The notes below the pieces were generated by a model. The model was given only the letters and a program-made list of their open reading frames with translations. It was not told where the DNA came from and searched no databases. A stretch of 64,000 bases of DNA from positions 3,391,001 through 3,455,000 of the forward strand of contig NZ_JACXXJ020000005.1 of assembly GCF_014926405.1 (NCBI RefSeq), read 5' to 3'. A program made the translations under genes and the position numbers. Origin of the DNA: Agrobacterium vitis (GTDB lineage: Bacteria; Pseudomonadota; Alphaproteobacteria; Rhizobiales; Rhizobiaceae). The first letter of the stretch is position 1; every line of letters starts with the position of its first letter. This document shows, in pieces, positions 48,595-58,419 of this stretch.

Positions 48595-48902
48595 GGCTGT
48601 TCATCCGTCGAAGGGTTGAAAAGGGATTGGGGTCATATGACCGTGTCAAAGAATGTTTGCAAGACTATCGCAGTTGCAGGCCGCACCGCGAGGAGCGACT
48701 TAAGTCAGCTGATTGCCAAGCGCTCCAGCAACGCGCGCAAAGAAACGTGCCGGAAGACGCTTGTGGTCTTGCAGCACGAATATGTCAGGCGCGAGACATC
48801 CGAATTTAGATCCCATGGCGGTCTGTTACCAGTTTTCAAGCGAAACGGCAATTCAAAGATTGAAGGCTTCGCCTTTGGTTTCAGGAAGGACGCCAGCAAC
48901 GT
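48595..48902. other. leader and spacer upstream of leuC
   Basis: This 308-base stretch between leuC and the glycosyltransferase contains a possible promoter but no recognised leader peptide with leucine codons or repeat. Open frames on the plus strand here have no support. Confidence 0.4.
48636..48664 (-). promoter_or_regulatory. possible housekeeping promoter of leuC
   Basis: On the minus strand CTTGCA, 17 bases, then TCATAT fits the alphaproteobacterial CTTGAC-17-CTATAT pattern moderately. It ends 42 bases before the leuC ATG. Confidence 0.35.
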
Positions 48903-50570
48903 TTAGAGGACTGGAACTGAAAAATCCTGCGGCTCAAGGCCCGTTGCGGCCCGCGCTGCCATGGTGTGATAGGCGGCTTCCAAGTGGCGGATAAAGCCTG
49001 TGATATCAAACAGAGGCGATCTTGGACCCTGTGCGCGAATAGTCTGTTTCAAGGCGTTGCGGGCGCTCTTATCGCGGGCCAGATCGATACACAGAGCCAC
49101 ATAGGCATCGGCGTCTCGGGCAATCAGCTTTTCTAGCCCACAAGCCTGCAATAGGCTTGCCGTGACACGACTGGCGAAATTTCCGCCCGGAAAAGTTGGC
49201 ACGGGTAAACCGGCCTGCAAGGCGGCAAGCGTCGAAAATCCGTCGTTATAAGGGAAACAATCGAGGGCGATGTCGGCCAGGGTCATCCAGCCAACTTGCT
49301 CCATGGGCCTGGCGGGGTTGCGAAAAACCAATCGGTTTTCGGCTATGCCCTGACGGTTCATCCAGGTGCTGAAATTGTTTCGGGCGTAATTGCCGCAGGA
49401 TATCCATAGCAGGCTATTTTCCGTCTGCCGCAGAATATCAACCCAGAGATCGGCAGTTTGCGGAGATATCTGTTCGGTGGGATGAAAGGCCGCGAAGATC
49501 ACTCGGTCTTCGGGCAGCCCGAGTTGTCGGCGCGACAGCGAAGGCGGCTGTTGCATGGGAGAACTGACGAGAAAAGTCTCCGGCAGATGGCAGATCGCCT
49601 GGCCATGGAGGCGGAGGTCGTCCTTCGGCAGAACTGCGGTGTTTGCGAGCATATAGTCGCATATAAGCCCGGTCCTTACCCCCGGGTGACCGGCCATTGC
49701 CACATGCAGCGGCGCGATCCGGTGCCGCAGCAGATCAGGACGGCTGCCGTCGCCATGGCCAAGCGGATCGATCAGGATATCGATGCCAGCGGCGCGCAGG
49801 GCGGCCAAAGCCGCATCCTCACAGAGATCCTTGAGGCCGAGAGCCTTTATGTCTGCATTCAATTCGTCCGGTCCCGGCGGCTCGTTGCAAATCAGCAGAA
49901 CGTCGAAATCGGTCGGGTCGTGTCGGGCGGCAAGCGACAAGGTAAGCCTGCGAAGCGGATCGTCGCTTGGCCCATCGGCGAGCAGATAGGCGAGTTTGAG
50001 TGTTTCGCCAGCCGGTTTTTTCCACTCTTGCGAAGCCGGGACAGGGGCTGGAAAACCATTGTTCCAGCGGCTGTTCAAGGTCTCGTCATCGCACCAGCTC
50101 AGATGCACGGTTTGGCTATCGACCGAATAATAGTTCTCCTCCTGCCGGTTCAACCGGTCCCGAACCGCCTGGTCGCTCATGCGTATTTCGTCGATATTGA
50201 GCGTGTGCCTCAAAGCCGTCCGATAGGTTTTCCAGGATTGGACATCAAACGGACCGGAGCGAATGGCCCGTCTGGATGTTTCGAGGGTCTGGATTTCCAG
50301 CGCACTTGCCTTTTCAATCCCGGACCGCTCCATTTTTTCTGCGAGTGTGATCAGGGTGAGAGCTTGATCAGGCAAGATTTTTGCGGCCTGCCGGTAAAAG
50401 ACGGCGGCTTCGGTGAAATGGTCGAGCTTGGCGCAGCACTGGGCCATGACCAGCAGGGCTTTCGGACCCGGAGCGGAGTCTTTGGCCAGGGCGCTTTTCA
50501 AGGCGGCATAAGCGCCCGCCAGGTTTCCAGAGGCGTAAAGCGCCAATGCTGCGGCAAGATTGTCGGACAT
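48903..50570 (-). CDS. TPR and GT41-like (O-GlcNAc transferase/SPINDLY type) glycosyltransferase
   Basis: The 555-residue protein (ATG 50570, MSDNLAAALALYASG) has TPR-like helices in residues 1-130 and a C-terminal glycosyltransferase of the OGT/SPINDLY type. The late block ALDCFPYNDGFSTLAALQAG and LPVPTFPGGNFASRVTASLL match the sugar-nucleotide region, and FNDYxL-like CDYMLANTAVLP and GHPGVRTG the middle. In bacteria such proteins O-glycosylate proteins or, in some cases, make glycans. No signal peptide is seen, so it is probably cytoplasmic. A second glycosyltransferase lies divergently 240 bases away. The frame open upstream of 50570 is not conserved. Confidence 0.82.
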   Translation of the reverse strand: MSDNLAAALALYASGNLAGAYAALKSALAKDSAPGPKALLVMAQCCAKLDHFTEAAVFYRQAAKILPDQALTLITLAEKMERSGIEKASALEIQTLETSRRAIRSGPFDVQSWKTYRTALRHTLNIDEIRMSDQAVRDRLNRQEENYYSVDSQTVHLSWCDDETLNSRWNNGFPAPVPASQEWKKPAGETLKLAYLLADGPSDDPLRRLTLSLAARHDPTDFDVLLICNEPPGPDELNADIKALGLKDLCEDAALAALRAAGIDILIDPLGHGDGSRPDLLRHRIAPLHVAMAGHPGVRTGLICDYMLANTAVLPKDDLRLHGQAICHLPETFLVSSPMQQPPSLSRRQLGLPEDRVIFAAFHPTEQISPQTADLWVDILRQTENSLLWISCGNYARNNFSTWMNRQGIAENRLVFRNPARPMEQVGWMTLADIALDCFPYNDGFSTLAALQAGLPVPTFPGGNFASRVTASLLQACGLEKLIARDADAYVALCIDLARDKSARNALKQTIRAQGPRSPLFDITGFIRHLEAAYHTMAARAATGLEPQDFSVPVL

Positions 50571-50810
50571 TGCGTCTGCTGTCACTCCTGTTGATCGCTC
50601 GGCGATATACCGTTGGTCTGGCGCAGGGCTTGTCTTTCGTTCAGGCTTGCAGCATCGGACTGCAAAGGGGCAGCTAGTTTTCTGCATGGTGCGGCGTACA
50701 AGCCATCCAGCCTGGGGAAACAATGCTTCTCTATGCAAATACAAAGTCTCGAAGATGCTAATGCATCCTCTCTTGTAAAATTCTGCTGCCCTGTTTTCGG
50801 AAAATCCTGC

Positions 50811-51830
50811 ATGTCCCAGCTTTCAATTGTTGTTCCAAGTCGCCGGTCGCTGGAGAAGAGCCGATTTTCCCTGGAAAGTGCGTTGATCTATGCGGAAAAG
50901 CTGGATGCCGTGCTGATCGTGTCCGACAATTCCGGCGATCCGGCCAAGGCGGAATGGCTGCAAAGCCTGGGCGCGCGCGTCCGTTACCTGCATTCCACCG
51001 CAGAAGATGCCGTCGCCAATCTGGTCAACGCGCTCAACCACGTGGAAACACCGTTTCTCATGCCGTTTGCTGATGATGACACGATTTATGTTCTCGACGG
51101 CCTGCCGGTGGCGGATCTTTCCTCTCTGCCGCAGGATGTGATCGGTGTGCGACCGCAAACGATGATATGGCGCGACGATGCGGGTGTGGCCGATGTGGTC
51201 ACGACCAATCTGGATGCGGAGACGCCATCGGGGCGGATACAGCAGTATGTCAATAAGACCGGTGGCAATAATGCGCTTTATTACAGCATTTTCCGCACTA
51301 GGCTATTTACAGGGGTCCTGAAGACTTTCAATGCGCATCATCCGACGCGGGGCGCCTATTGCGACTGGAGTTTCGTCGCTACGTTTCTGTGTTGTGGCAA
51401 GGTGTTGTATGATCCGGCTTTGATCTATTGCTATGATCTCGGGCAATGGAAGTCTGCCGCAGGTTTGGACACCTCGTTTGACACGCTGCTGTTGCAAGTC
51501 GGTCTGCCGGAAACGGCGCGCTATTATCATGAATTTCTGTTGTTTCTGGATATGCATAGCCTGTTTGGCTGGCGCGACCTGCCTTTGGCCGCCGCCGACC
51601 GTGCTGATGCGATCAGCGCCAATATCCGGTTCAATTTGCAGGTATTCTGCAATCGAGTCGCCCGCCAGCCGGATCTTTATCCGCAAGTGGTCAAGGATGC
51701 TGTGGCAGCACTTGGCACTATCGCCGATCCGGAAACGCTCTTTGCGACGATCCTGCCGGTGGCCGACAGTCTGAGACCTGGTCTTGCCGAGGAGTATCGC
51801 CGGTATCGGGCGGTGATTGGCGACATCTAG
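50811..51830 (+). CDS. glycosyltransferase family 2-like protein
   Basis: The 339-residue protein starts MSQLSIVVPSRRSLEKSRFSL at ATG 50811. The opening LSIVVPSR and the block ETPFLMPFADDDTIY (with the D-D-D acid cluster expected for metal binding in GT-A folds) place it with GT2-type enzymes; the later part is helical and less typical. It is divergent from the GT41-like gene, suggesting a shared glycosylation task. The product is unknown. A repeat-like sequence related to family C lies just before the start (about 50735-50770). Confidence 0.75.
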   Translation: MSQLSIVVPSRRSLEKSRFSLESALIYAEKLDAVLIVSDNSGDPAKAEWLQSLGARVRYLHSTAEDAVANLVNALNHVETPFLMPFADDDTIYVLDGLPVADLSSLPQDVIGVRPQTMIWRDDAGVADVVTTNLDAETPSGRIQQYVNKTGGNNALYYSIFRTRLFTGVLKTFNAHHPTRGAYCDWSFVATFLCCGKVLYDPALIYCYDLGQWKSAAGLDTSFDTLLLQVGLPETARYYHEFLLFLDMHSLFGWRDLPLAAADRADAISANIRFNLQVFCNRVARQPDLYPQVVKDAVAALGTIADPETLFATILPVADSLRPGLAEEYRRYRAVIGDI

Positions 51831-52056
51831 AGTTTGCCATAGGAAAAACGGAAACTCAGCACATCGTACGGTCGGGGCCTTGGGCAGCTCTCACGCAATA
51901 CGTTCAAGAGTCGCAACTTTAAGGTTTTTTAAAGTGAGGCAATTGCAACCAATTGGTAAGTTTGAAGCATTAGCAATCGATCGCTTGCGCTTCCATAAAG
52001 GGCCAGAGAGTATTGGACTTACCGAAGATATTTATAGAATATTAGGAATTTTAAAA

Positions 52057-55000
52057 ATGAACGATGCGCTTCAAACATTGAAATATTGGTTTGATGTTGA
52101 GGCGCTGACGGCACCGGATGCCGAAGAGGACGATGACAAAAGTGAAAACCACTTTGTCACCTATGTCAGGGACAATGTGTATCCTTGGGAGCCGCATTTT
52201 CCATCCCCAAAACAAGATCAACAGGAGCGGCAGTACAAGCACTTTGTGCGCTTTGGTATTCTTGCCAGAGCATCCTATGATCAGGAGCTTCTGGCGACAT
52301 TACGAACAGAAGCGGCACCGGATTACGATTCAGGTGGCCGACAAAATACCAGTGCTTTCACCTTCTTGGGCGTGTTTGAAGTGAGCACAGGGGGTTATGT
52401 GCAAGCCAAAACACTGAAAATGGCGTCTTTCGCGCAAGCCTTCTCTGAGTTGAAGAACAATCAAGCGCTTGAATTTGCCGACTATAGCGCCACGCTAATA
52501 GAATATTTCGACAAAGAAGCAGGACGATTGGCAGAGGAGCAGTTTCCCGCATCAGGCCTCTTTATCCAGACATTGCAGGAAAAAGCCATTCAGTTGCTAA
52601 AGTGGGTGCCTGTTGGCATCGATCAAGGGCCGCAAGCGATTGTCGTTAGCAAGGCGACCGTTGGAAAAGACGAAAAACCTCTCACCCCGCGTATCCCGCC
52701 AATAAACAGCTTTTTTCTGGACGATATGGAAGCTGCGATCAACAGTGTGAAAAACAAGCAACCTGCGGGCCTTGTGCTTCCTTATCTGGTTGAGCCGAGC
52801 GAAAGCGGTCGGGTTGACTCGACAAGCATTGAGGCAATCGACAAGAAACTCTCGCTGGACCTGCTGCCAGATGGTCGTTGGCCATCACAATTTTCGCTCA
52901 CCCTCATGCAACAGGTCGCAGTCAATGAGGGATTGCGCGCCCTGCATTCTGGCGGATTGTTCTCTCTTAATGGGCCGCCGGGAACAGGAAAAACAACATT
53001 GCTGATGGATGTGGTTGCCGCTATTCTTGTTGAACGGGCAAAAATTCTCACCACGTTCTCCACACCCAACAAAGCGTTCACCAGATACACAGATCATGAG
53101 GTGAAATACCCAAACCAGCCCCATTCAGCCAATATTTATAAGCTGGACGCGCGTTTGCATGGCTTTACCATGGTCGTCACCAGCGCCAACAATGGCGCGG
53201 TCGAGAATGTGACGCGAGAATTTCCAAACCAATCCAAAATTGATCCGCAATATCATAGCATTGCCGAGTATTTCTCTCCAACAGCCACGGCTTTATTGAA
53301 GAAAGGCAGTGATGATGAGGAGAGCGAAGACACCACTGGTGAGCACGACACTGCAAAAGCCTGGGGATTGATTTCCGCCGTGCTCGGCAACGCCAAGAAC
53401 ATGAATAGATTCAATTCCATATTGAAGGCAAAAACAAAAGACGATAAAGAAGATTTCAGCAATATATTTCGTCAGTTGAAAGACAAGAGCGAAGCGGTGG
53501 ACTGGGCGACTGCCCGTCGGGATTTTGACGACGCGCTCGCAACGGTTTCTCGTCTTAAAGGCGAGATGAAACAGGTTGACGCTATTTCCCGCGAGGTTTA
53601 TCGCCTCAAGAAGCTCGCGGACGTTTGTGAGCAAAAATACATCAAAGCGCAACAAACCGTCGAAGAGGCAAAAAAGAACATCCCTCAGGCAGCCATCACT
53701 CTGAAGGATGCTGAGGATGATCTTCGTTCGGCTGATAAGAACGCGGAGCTGCTCCAACCTGGAAAATGGACAGGCTTTTGGGCAATGTTGCCCGCATCCT
53801 GGGCGATTTGCCGTTCCGCACGAAGCCGGATTTCCTTGTTTGAGGCGGCTGTCAAACACCGGGCACAGTGCGATATTTTGAGAACCAGCGCCCGTACCAA
53901 CCTTCGGGCATTGGAAGCGCTCGTTGCAACAAACACGAAGGTTATGGAAGAGGCGCAACAAGAGAGAGATCACGCGCGCCAGGCCCTGTCGATCAAAAGC
54001 GCCCAGCTCGAAACCTTGAGGTCCAAACGATCGGGTCTGGTGAGTTTCGAGGATGCGCTCGTGGCAACAGACGCGGACCGCCAGCAGATGTTGCCACGCA
54101 TGTGCGATGCGCTGAATGACGCCCGCGCCATGCTGTTTATCAAGGCAATGGTCCTGCATCGCGCCTTTTTGCAAGGGGCCGGAAAGGTCTTCTCTCAAAA
54201 TTTGAGCCGTGCGCTCGGAATGTTAACGAGAGATCCCTATTTAACGCCTGTCATCAAAGATGTCGGCATCGATCTTTGGGCAACCTTATCCCTGCTTGTT
54301 CCGGTGGTGTCGTCCACATTTGCCTCCTTTGCCCGCTGTTTCGAGCATATGCCAACTGGCGGCATCGGTTGGCTGTTCGTTGATGAAGCCGGTCAGGCCG
54401 CACCACAACAGGCCGTTGGGGCTTTGGCGCGGGCCAAAAGAGCCTTTATCGTCGGTGATCCGCTGCAAGTGGAGCCTGTGGTCACACTGGATAAAAACGT
54501 TGATGCGAAATTGCTTGAGCGCCACAAGGCCCCGATCAGACATCTCGCAACAGCAACCTCTTTGCAGGTCATTGCTGATCAGCACAATACATTCGGCTCC
54601 TATCTCATTTCGCACCAGAATGAGCCGGTGTGGGTGGGTTCACCTCTGAAAGTGCATCGGCGCTGCGTGGAGCCAATGTTCTCCATTTGCAACAAAATTG
54701 CCTATAATCAAACCATGGTGCTTGGGCGCGGCAAGGTCGAGCAGGAAAGCAAAATCACGACAGGAAGCGAAACCGCACCGCCGAGACCTTTGCTCGGTCC
54801 AAGTTGCTGGATCGATATGCCGGGAACGGAAGGATGTGAAAAACACCATATTCCGGCACAGGCCCATTTGGCGCTCGATCTGGTGAAGAGCTACATGCAA
54901 AATGGCTGGGTTAACCCACACACGGAATTGCCTGACCTTTACATCATTTCACCGTTCAAGACGGCGGCCGCAGGAATGCGAGAGCTGCTGAAGAAGACCC

Positions 55001-55320
55001 AGAGGGATTGGGCCGATCATATCACTGTGAAAAACCTCACAAAGTGGGTGAATCAGTCTGTTGGAACGGTTCACACGTTCCAGGGCAAAGAGGCAGAGAG
55101 CGTTATTTTCTTGTTGGGCGGCTCCACGTCCGGCGCAATAGAATGGGCCGCTTCGACGCCCAATATTCTCAATGTCGGTGTCAGCCGCGCCCAGCGACGT
55201 CTTTACATTATAGGTGATTGGAACGCGTGGAGAAAACATGATCTGGTGCGGAACACCATGGGTATAGAAGGCTGGCCGCTGTCTCGAGATGCGGCCCTTA
55301 AGCGGTTGAATGTCCGCTAG
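52057..55320 (+). CDS. large UPF1-like superfamily 1 helicase
   Basis: The 1,087-residue protein has all SF1 helicase motifs. They are Walker A NGPPGTGKTTLL (about residue 306), Walker B WLFVDEAGQAAPQQA (about 771), motif III VGDPLQVEPV, motif V GTVHTFQGKEAESVIF (about 1004), and motif VI NVGVSRAQRRLYIIGD. An unusually long insert of some 450 residues between motifs I and II contains a coiled coil (about 480-700). Helicases of this build occur in RNA turnover and in phage-defence loci. The DNA is clearly lower in GC than its neighbours. The first ATG is 52057; a GTG at 51934 and a TTG at 51817 lie in the same frame. It stands alone. Confidence 0.85.
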   Translation: MNDALQTLKYWFDVEALTAPDAEEDDDKSENHFVTYVRDNVYPWEPHFPSPKQDQQERQYKHFVRFGILARASYDQELLATLRTEAAPDYDSGGRQNTSAFTFLGVFEVSTGGYVQAKTLKMASFAQAFSELKNNQALEFADYSATLIEYFDKEAGRLAEEQFPASGLFIQTLQEKAIQLLKWVPVGIDQGPQAIVVSKATVGKDEKPLTPRIPPINSFFLDDMEAAINSVKNKQPAGLVLPYLVEPSESGRVDSTSIEAIDKKLSLDLLPDGRWPSQFSLTLMQQVAVNEGLRALHSGGLFSLNGPPGTGKTTLLMDVVAAILVERAKILTTFSTPNKAFTRYTDHEVKYPNQPHSANIYKLDARLHGFTMVVTSANNGAVENVTREFPNQSKIDPQYHSIAEYFSPTATALLKKGSDDEESEDTTGEHDTAKAWGLISAVLGNAKNMNRFNSILKAKTKDDKEDFSNIFRQLKDKSEAVDWATARRDFDDALATVSRLKGEMKQVDAISREVYRLKKLADVCEQKYIKAQQTVEEAKKNIPQAAITLKDAEDDLRSADKNAELLQPGKWTGFWAMLPASWAICRSARSRISLFEAAVKHRAQCDILRTSARTNLRALEALVATNTKVMEEAQQERDHARQALSIKSAQLETLRSKRSGLVSFEDALVATDADRQQMLPRMCDALNDARAMLFIKAMVLHRAFLQGAGKVFSQNLSRALGMLTRDPYLTPVIKDVGIDLWATLSLLVPVVSSTFASFARCFEHMPTGGIGWLFVDEAGQAAPQQAVGALARAKRAFIVGDPLQVEPVVTLDKNVDAKLLERHKAPIRHLATATSLQVIADQHNTFGSYLISHQNEPVWVGSPLKVHRRCVEPMFSICNKIAYNQTMVLGRGKVEQESKITTGSETAPPRPLLGPSCWIDMPGTEGCEKHHIPAQAHLALDLVKSYMQNGWVNPHTELPDLYIISPFKTAAAGMRELLKKTQRDWADHITVKNLTKWVNQSVGTVHTFQGKEAESVIFLLGGSTSGAIEWAASTPNILNVGVSRAQRRLYIIGDWNAWRKHDLVRNTMGIEGWPLSRDAALKRLNVR

Positions 55321-55358
55321 AGACGAAACCACTTCCATCAAATGCAGGGACTGAACAT

Positions 55359-56204
55359 CTAGGTTCGCTGGCCATCGCGGGACCGCATCCGTTTTTCCAA
55401 GCGCCGCAGGATGAGCGACAGGCCGATGGTGAGGATCAGGTAAATATAGGCGACGATGGAATAGGTCTCGAAAAACCGGAAGGACCCGGAGGCATAGATC
55501 TTTCCTGCCTGGCTGATATCGGCGACGCCCAGCACCGAGACCAGCGATGAATCCTTGACCATGGCGACAAAGTCGTTGGAGAGCGGCGGGAAAATCACTC
55601 GGATGGCTTGAGGCAGAACCACCAGGCGAAATCGCTGCGCGCGGTTCAGTCCCAGTGATTTGGCCGCCTCGATCTGTCCCTTGTCGATGGATTCGATACC
55701 GGCCCTGAAGATTTCGGCGATAAAGGCCGAATAGCCGATGCAAAGCGCAAAAATCGCCCGCCACATCAGCGAGACATCGCGCACCTGAAGCGGGTCCAGC
55801 CAGCCTGCTGAGACGAGCGGGGCGGCGAGGCTGTTATAGAGCGCAACAAAGCCCGGCGCGCCGACAAAAGCCACGTAAAACAGCAGGACCAGAACCGGAA
55901 TGCCCCTGACGATCTCGATATAAAACCGGGCGGCCTGGCGCAGCACGATGCTATCGGCCATGCCCGCCAGCGCGATCAAGAGGCCAAGCATGGAGGCGAG
56001 CGCAAAACCGGTCAGCGTGACGAAAACGGTGACGCCGATACCGCGTGAGACTGTTTCGAACACCTGGCTATAGAGGTCGTTGACGGCGATGGTGATTGCC
56101 AGCGCCAGCGCCAGAAGGCCAAGCGCCACCAGCCACCAGGGAAAATCCTGCTTGCTACCGTTCGGAAGGGTCTGAAAGGCCATGGAAAGACGCCTGGCCG
56201 TCAA
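55359..56204 (-). CDS. amino acid ABC transporter permease (HisM/GlnP type)
   Basis: The 281-residue membrane protein has about five segments. It has the polar amino acid transporter signature [19 protein letters not shown] and the ATPase-coupling loop [20 protein letters not shown] with [20 protein letters not shown]. Its start overlaps the stop of the binding-protein gene (ATGA). No ATPase gene lies nearby, so the complex probably borrows one encoded elsewhere. It acts in the inner membrane. Confidence 0.93.
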   Translation of the reverse strand: MTARRLSMAFQTLPNGSKQDFPWWLVALGLLALALAITIAVNDLYSQVFETVSRGIGVTVFVTLTGFALASMLGLLIALAGMADSIVLRQAARFYIEIVRGIPVLVLLFYVAFVGAPGFVALYNSLAAPLVSAGWLDPLQVRDVSLMWRAIFALCIGYSAFIAEIFRAGIESIDKGQIEAAKSLGLNRAQRFRLVVLPQAIRVIFPPLSNDFVAMVKDSSLVSVLGVADISQAGKIYASGSFRFFETYSIVAYIYLILTIGLSLILRRLEKRMRSRDGQRT

Positions 56205-56998
56205 TCACCCAGCTTGTAATCGAGGAACCATTTCTTGTTCAAGGCGTCGAACGTGCCATCGGCCTTCAGGGAAGCGATGGCGGCATTGACCGGCTTGACC
56301 AGATCCGAACCCTTTGGAAAGATGAAGCCGAAATCTTCCGTACCCAGCGGTTCGCCGATGATTTTCAAGGCGCCAGCGGAGGCATCGACATAGCCTTTGC
56401 CAGCGGTGCTGTCGGTCAGAACCAGATCGACATCGCCGGTTTTTAGGGCCTGCACGGTCGCGCCGAAGGTTTCGAACAGTTTGATACGTGGGTTCTGTTC
56501 GTTGCCGTCAAGCACTTCATAGACGGCGGTGTAGAACGGGCTTGTCCCGGGTTGCGCGCCAATCAGGCCCTTTTCGAAGGCCTTGAAGCTCTTGGCATCG
56601 GTAAAACGGGCCTCATCGCTGCGCACCAGCATCAATTGTTGCGAGCGCATATAGGGATCGGAGAAATCGACCTTTTCCTTGCGATCTTCCTTGATGGTGA
56701 TGCCGGTCATGCCGATATTATACTGGCCGTCGGACACCGCCTGGATCATAGCATCCCAGGAGGTATTCTGATACTCGACCTTGACATTCAGCCGCTTGGC
56801 GATCTCGTTCATGGCGTCATATTCCCAACCTATCGCCTTGCCGCTCTTCGGATCGACAAATTGCAGCGGTGGATAGGCATTTTCCGTGACGACGACAACG
56901 GTCTTGCCACCCAGATCCGGCAGGTCGGCGGCAATAGCGGCGAAGGGGGCAAGGAAAAGCGCGGAAAGACCGGCAAGGATGGCGCGGCGCAAAGACAT
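56201..56998 (-). CDS. amino acid ABC transporter substrate-binding protein
   Basis: The 265-residue periplasmic protein starts [19 protein letters not shown] at 56998, with AGGAG upstream; the signal ends near AIAADL. The SBP_bac_3 fold is shown by [56 protein letters not shown] and [12 protein letters not shown]. VGAxPGTS-like [10 protein letters not shown] follows. The ligand is likely a polar amino acid, but which one cannot be told. It is the first gene of a two-gene operon with the permease. Confidence 0.93.
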   Translation of the reverse strand: MSLRRAILAGLSALFLAPFAAIAADLPDLGGKTVVVVTENAYPPLQFVDPKSGKAIGWEYDAMNEIAKRLNVKVEYQNTSWDAMIQAVSDGQYNIGMTGITIKEDRKEKVDFSDPYMRSQQLMLVRSDEARFTDAKSFKAFEKGLIGAQPGTSPFYTAVYEVLDGNEQNPRIKLFETFGATVQALKTGDVDLVLTDSTAGKGYVDASAGALKIIGEPLGTEDFGFIFPKGSDLVKPVNAAIASLKADGTFDALNKKWFLDYKLGD

Positions 56999-57102
56999 GA
57001 AATATCTCCTGGATCGGGTTGGCAAGACACTGTCACAGGTGATCCATGCATTTCAAGGGATTACAGCATGACCTCTGTCCTGGGAGCGTTGCAATTGCGC
57101 CG

Positions 57103-57981
57103 TTATCCAGGCGGCATCGTTCCAAAGGCGGATACCAGTGCCACGGCGATCAGGCCAAGCGCGCATTCCGCCAGCGTGCCAATCTTGATGGCCCGTACGG
57201 CCTGAACCGGGCTTCGACGCAGGTGCGGCACGAAAACATAGCGATTGACGATAGCAATCGTCACCATGGCGGCGACGGCGGCGATTTTTAGGGCCAGCCC
57301 TTGTTGATAGGATGCCGCCATGTCGAGTGACAGACCAGTGATCAGCCAGACATTCAGCATCCCGCTGACCAGCGTCAGTGCCACGGCGACATGGCCGATG
57401 GTGGAAAATCGCATCAACGCAGTCAGGGCCGGTGTCCGGGTTCGAGGATCCTGCATGGCGTTTAATAGCAACAGAACGGGCGGTAAGGCACCAAGCCACA
57501 GGCTTGCGGATAGCAGATGCAGGCTATGATTGGCGCGGTGCAGCAGGCCGAGCAAGCCTCCTTGCGCCACCGCATGGCCGCTGAGGCTAAGGCTCATCAA
57601 CAGAGGCGCACCCAGCAGCGTCATGACGGGGCCACGATGGCGGGGAAAGGCATAATAGCTCATGAGTAGAAGCAGGCCGAACCCAGCCTGAAGCCCAAAC
57701 GCCCTGCCGCTTTGCGTGGCTTCCAGCAGATCAATCATCAAGGACGGTGTAATGCTCTGCCAGCCATCGCCGAGCATGGCACTCTGGGCGACGATCTTGC
57801 CGACTCCGGCTATTGCCAGCAACCAGAGGGCAGGCTGATAAAACCGGGCAAGGTGCTGGGCGATGCCTGCCGAAAGGTTTTTCGGCACGGCGAGCCACAG
57901 AAAACCATGCGCGCCCCAGAGGAGGAGCGCGCAGGCGTCGAACACCAGGCGGCAGAGGATGTTGACCTGTTCGGGTGTCAC
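57103..57981 (-). CDS. copD: copper resistance membrane protein CopD
   Basis: The 292-residue protein has about eight membrane segments and the CopD layout, with histidines in SGHAVAQ, HRANHSLHLLSASLWLGALPP and the end segment IVNRYVFVPHL. CopD works with CopC in copper uptake or tolerance at the inner membrane. Its start overlaps the copC stop by four bases. It is the last gene of the copper group, next to the amino acid transporter. Confidence 0.92.
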   Translation of the reverse strand: MTPEQVNILCRLVFDACALLLWGAHGFLWLAVPKNLSAGIAQHLARFYQPALWLLAIAGVGKIVAQSAMLGDGWQSITPSLMIDLLEATQSGRAFGLQAGFGLLLLMSYYAFPRHRGPVMTLLGAPLLMSLSLSGHAVAQGGLLGLLHRANHSLHLLSASLWLGALPPVLLLLNAMQDPRTRTPALTALMRFSTIGHVAVALTLVSGMLNVWLITGLSLDMAASYQQGLALKIAAVAAMVTIAIVNRYVFVPHLRRSPVQAVRAIKIGTLAECALGLIAVALVSAFGTMPPG

Positions 57982-58349
57982 GGCTTGACGGTAAAGCTGG
58001 TCGTACCGTTCGACTTATGACCATCGACCGACAGAACATGCCATTCGACGCTGTAGGCGCCGGGGGCAAGCGGCTCACTGAGCGGAACGCTCAGACCCTT
58101 GCCGTCCTTGCTGACCACGGCTGCACCGGTCTTGATTTTCTGCTGTTGCGGGCCGGTGATATCGACGCCGGAAAATTTCGGCTCAAGCCCTTCGGTAAAG
58201 CTGAGGTCGATGGTTTTCGGGGCGCTGGCAATGGTCGCCTTGTCCGTCGGGGCGACGCTGGCCAGATGAGCGTGGGCCAAGGCCTGGCCGGTCAGGGCCA
58301 GGGAGGCGAAGAGGGCAAATGTGGCCAGTGTTCTGGATGTGACAGTCAT
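57978..58349 (-). CDS. copC: periplasmic copper-binding protein CopC
   Basis: The 123-residue protein has a signal peptide cleaved before HAHLASVAPTDKATI, which leaves an N-terminal histidine brace typical of Cu(II)-binding CopC. The second site appears in VEWHVLSVDGHKSNG. Length and the beta-sandwich pattern are standard. It overlaps copD and follows the PepSY protein gene by 70 bases on the same strand. Confidence 0.95.
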   Translation of the reverse strand: MTVTSRTLATFALFASLALTGQALAHAHLASVAPTDKATIASAPKTIDLSFTEGLEPKFSGVDITGPQQQKIKTGAAVVSKDGKGLSVPLSEPLAPGAYSVEWHVLSVDGHKSNGTTSFTVKP

Positions 58350-58419
58350 GATCGTGTCCTTTGGTTTTGGGTGAGATGGATTGCTGGCGGCTTTCGATGC
58401 GCCGCCTTTGAGTGTCGGT

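Noticed and set aside
48595..48902. leucine leader peptide with attenuator before leuC
   Set aside because: No short frame with clustered leucine codons and no competing hairpins were found on the minus strand.
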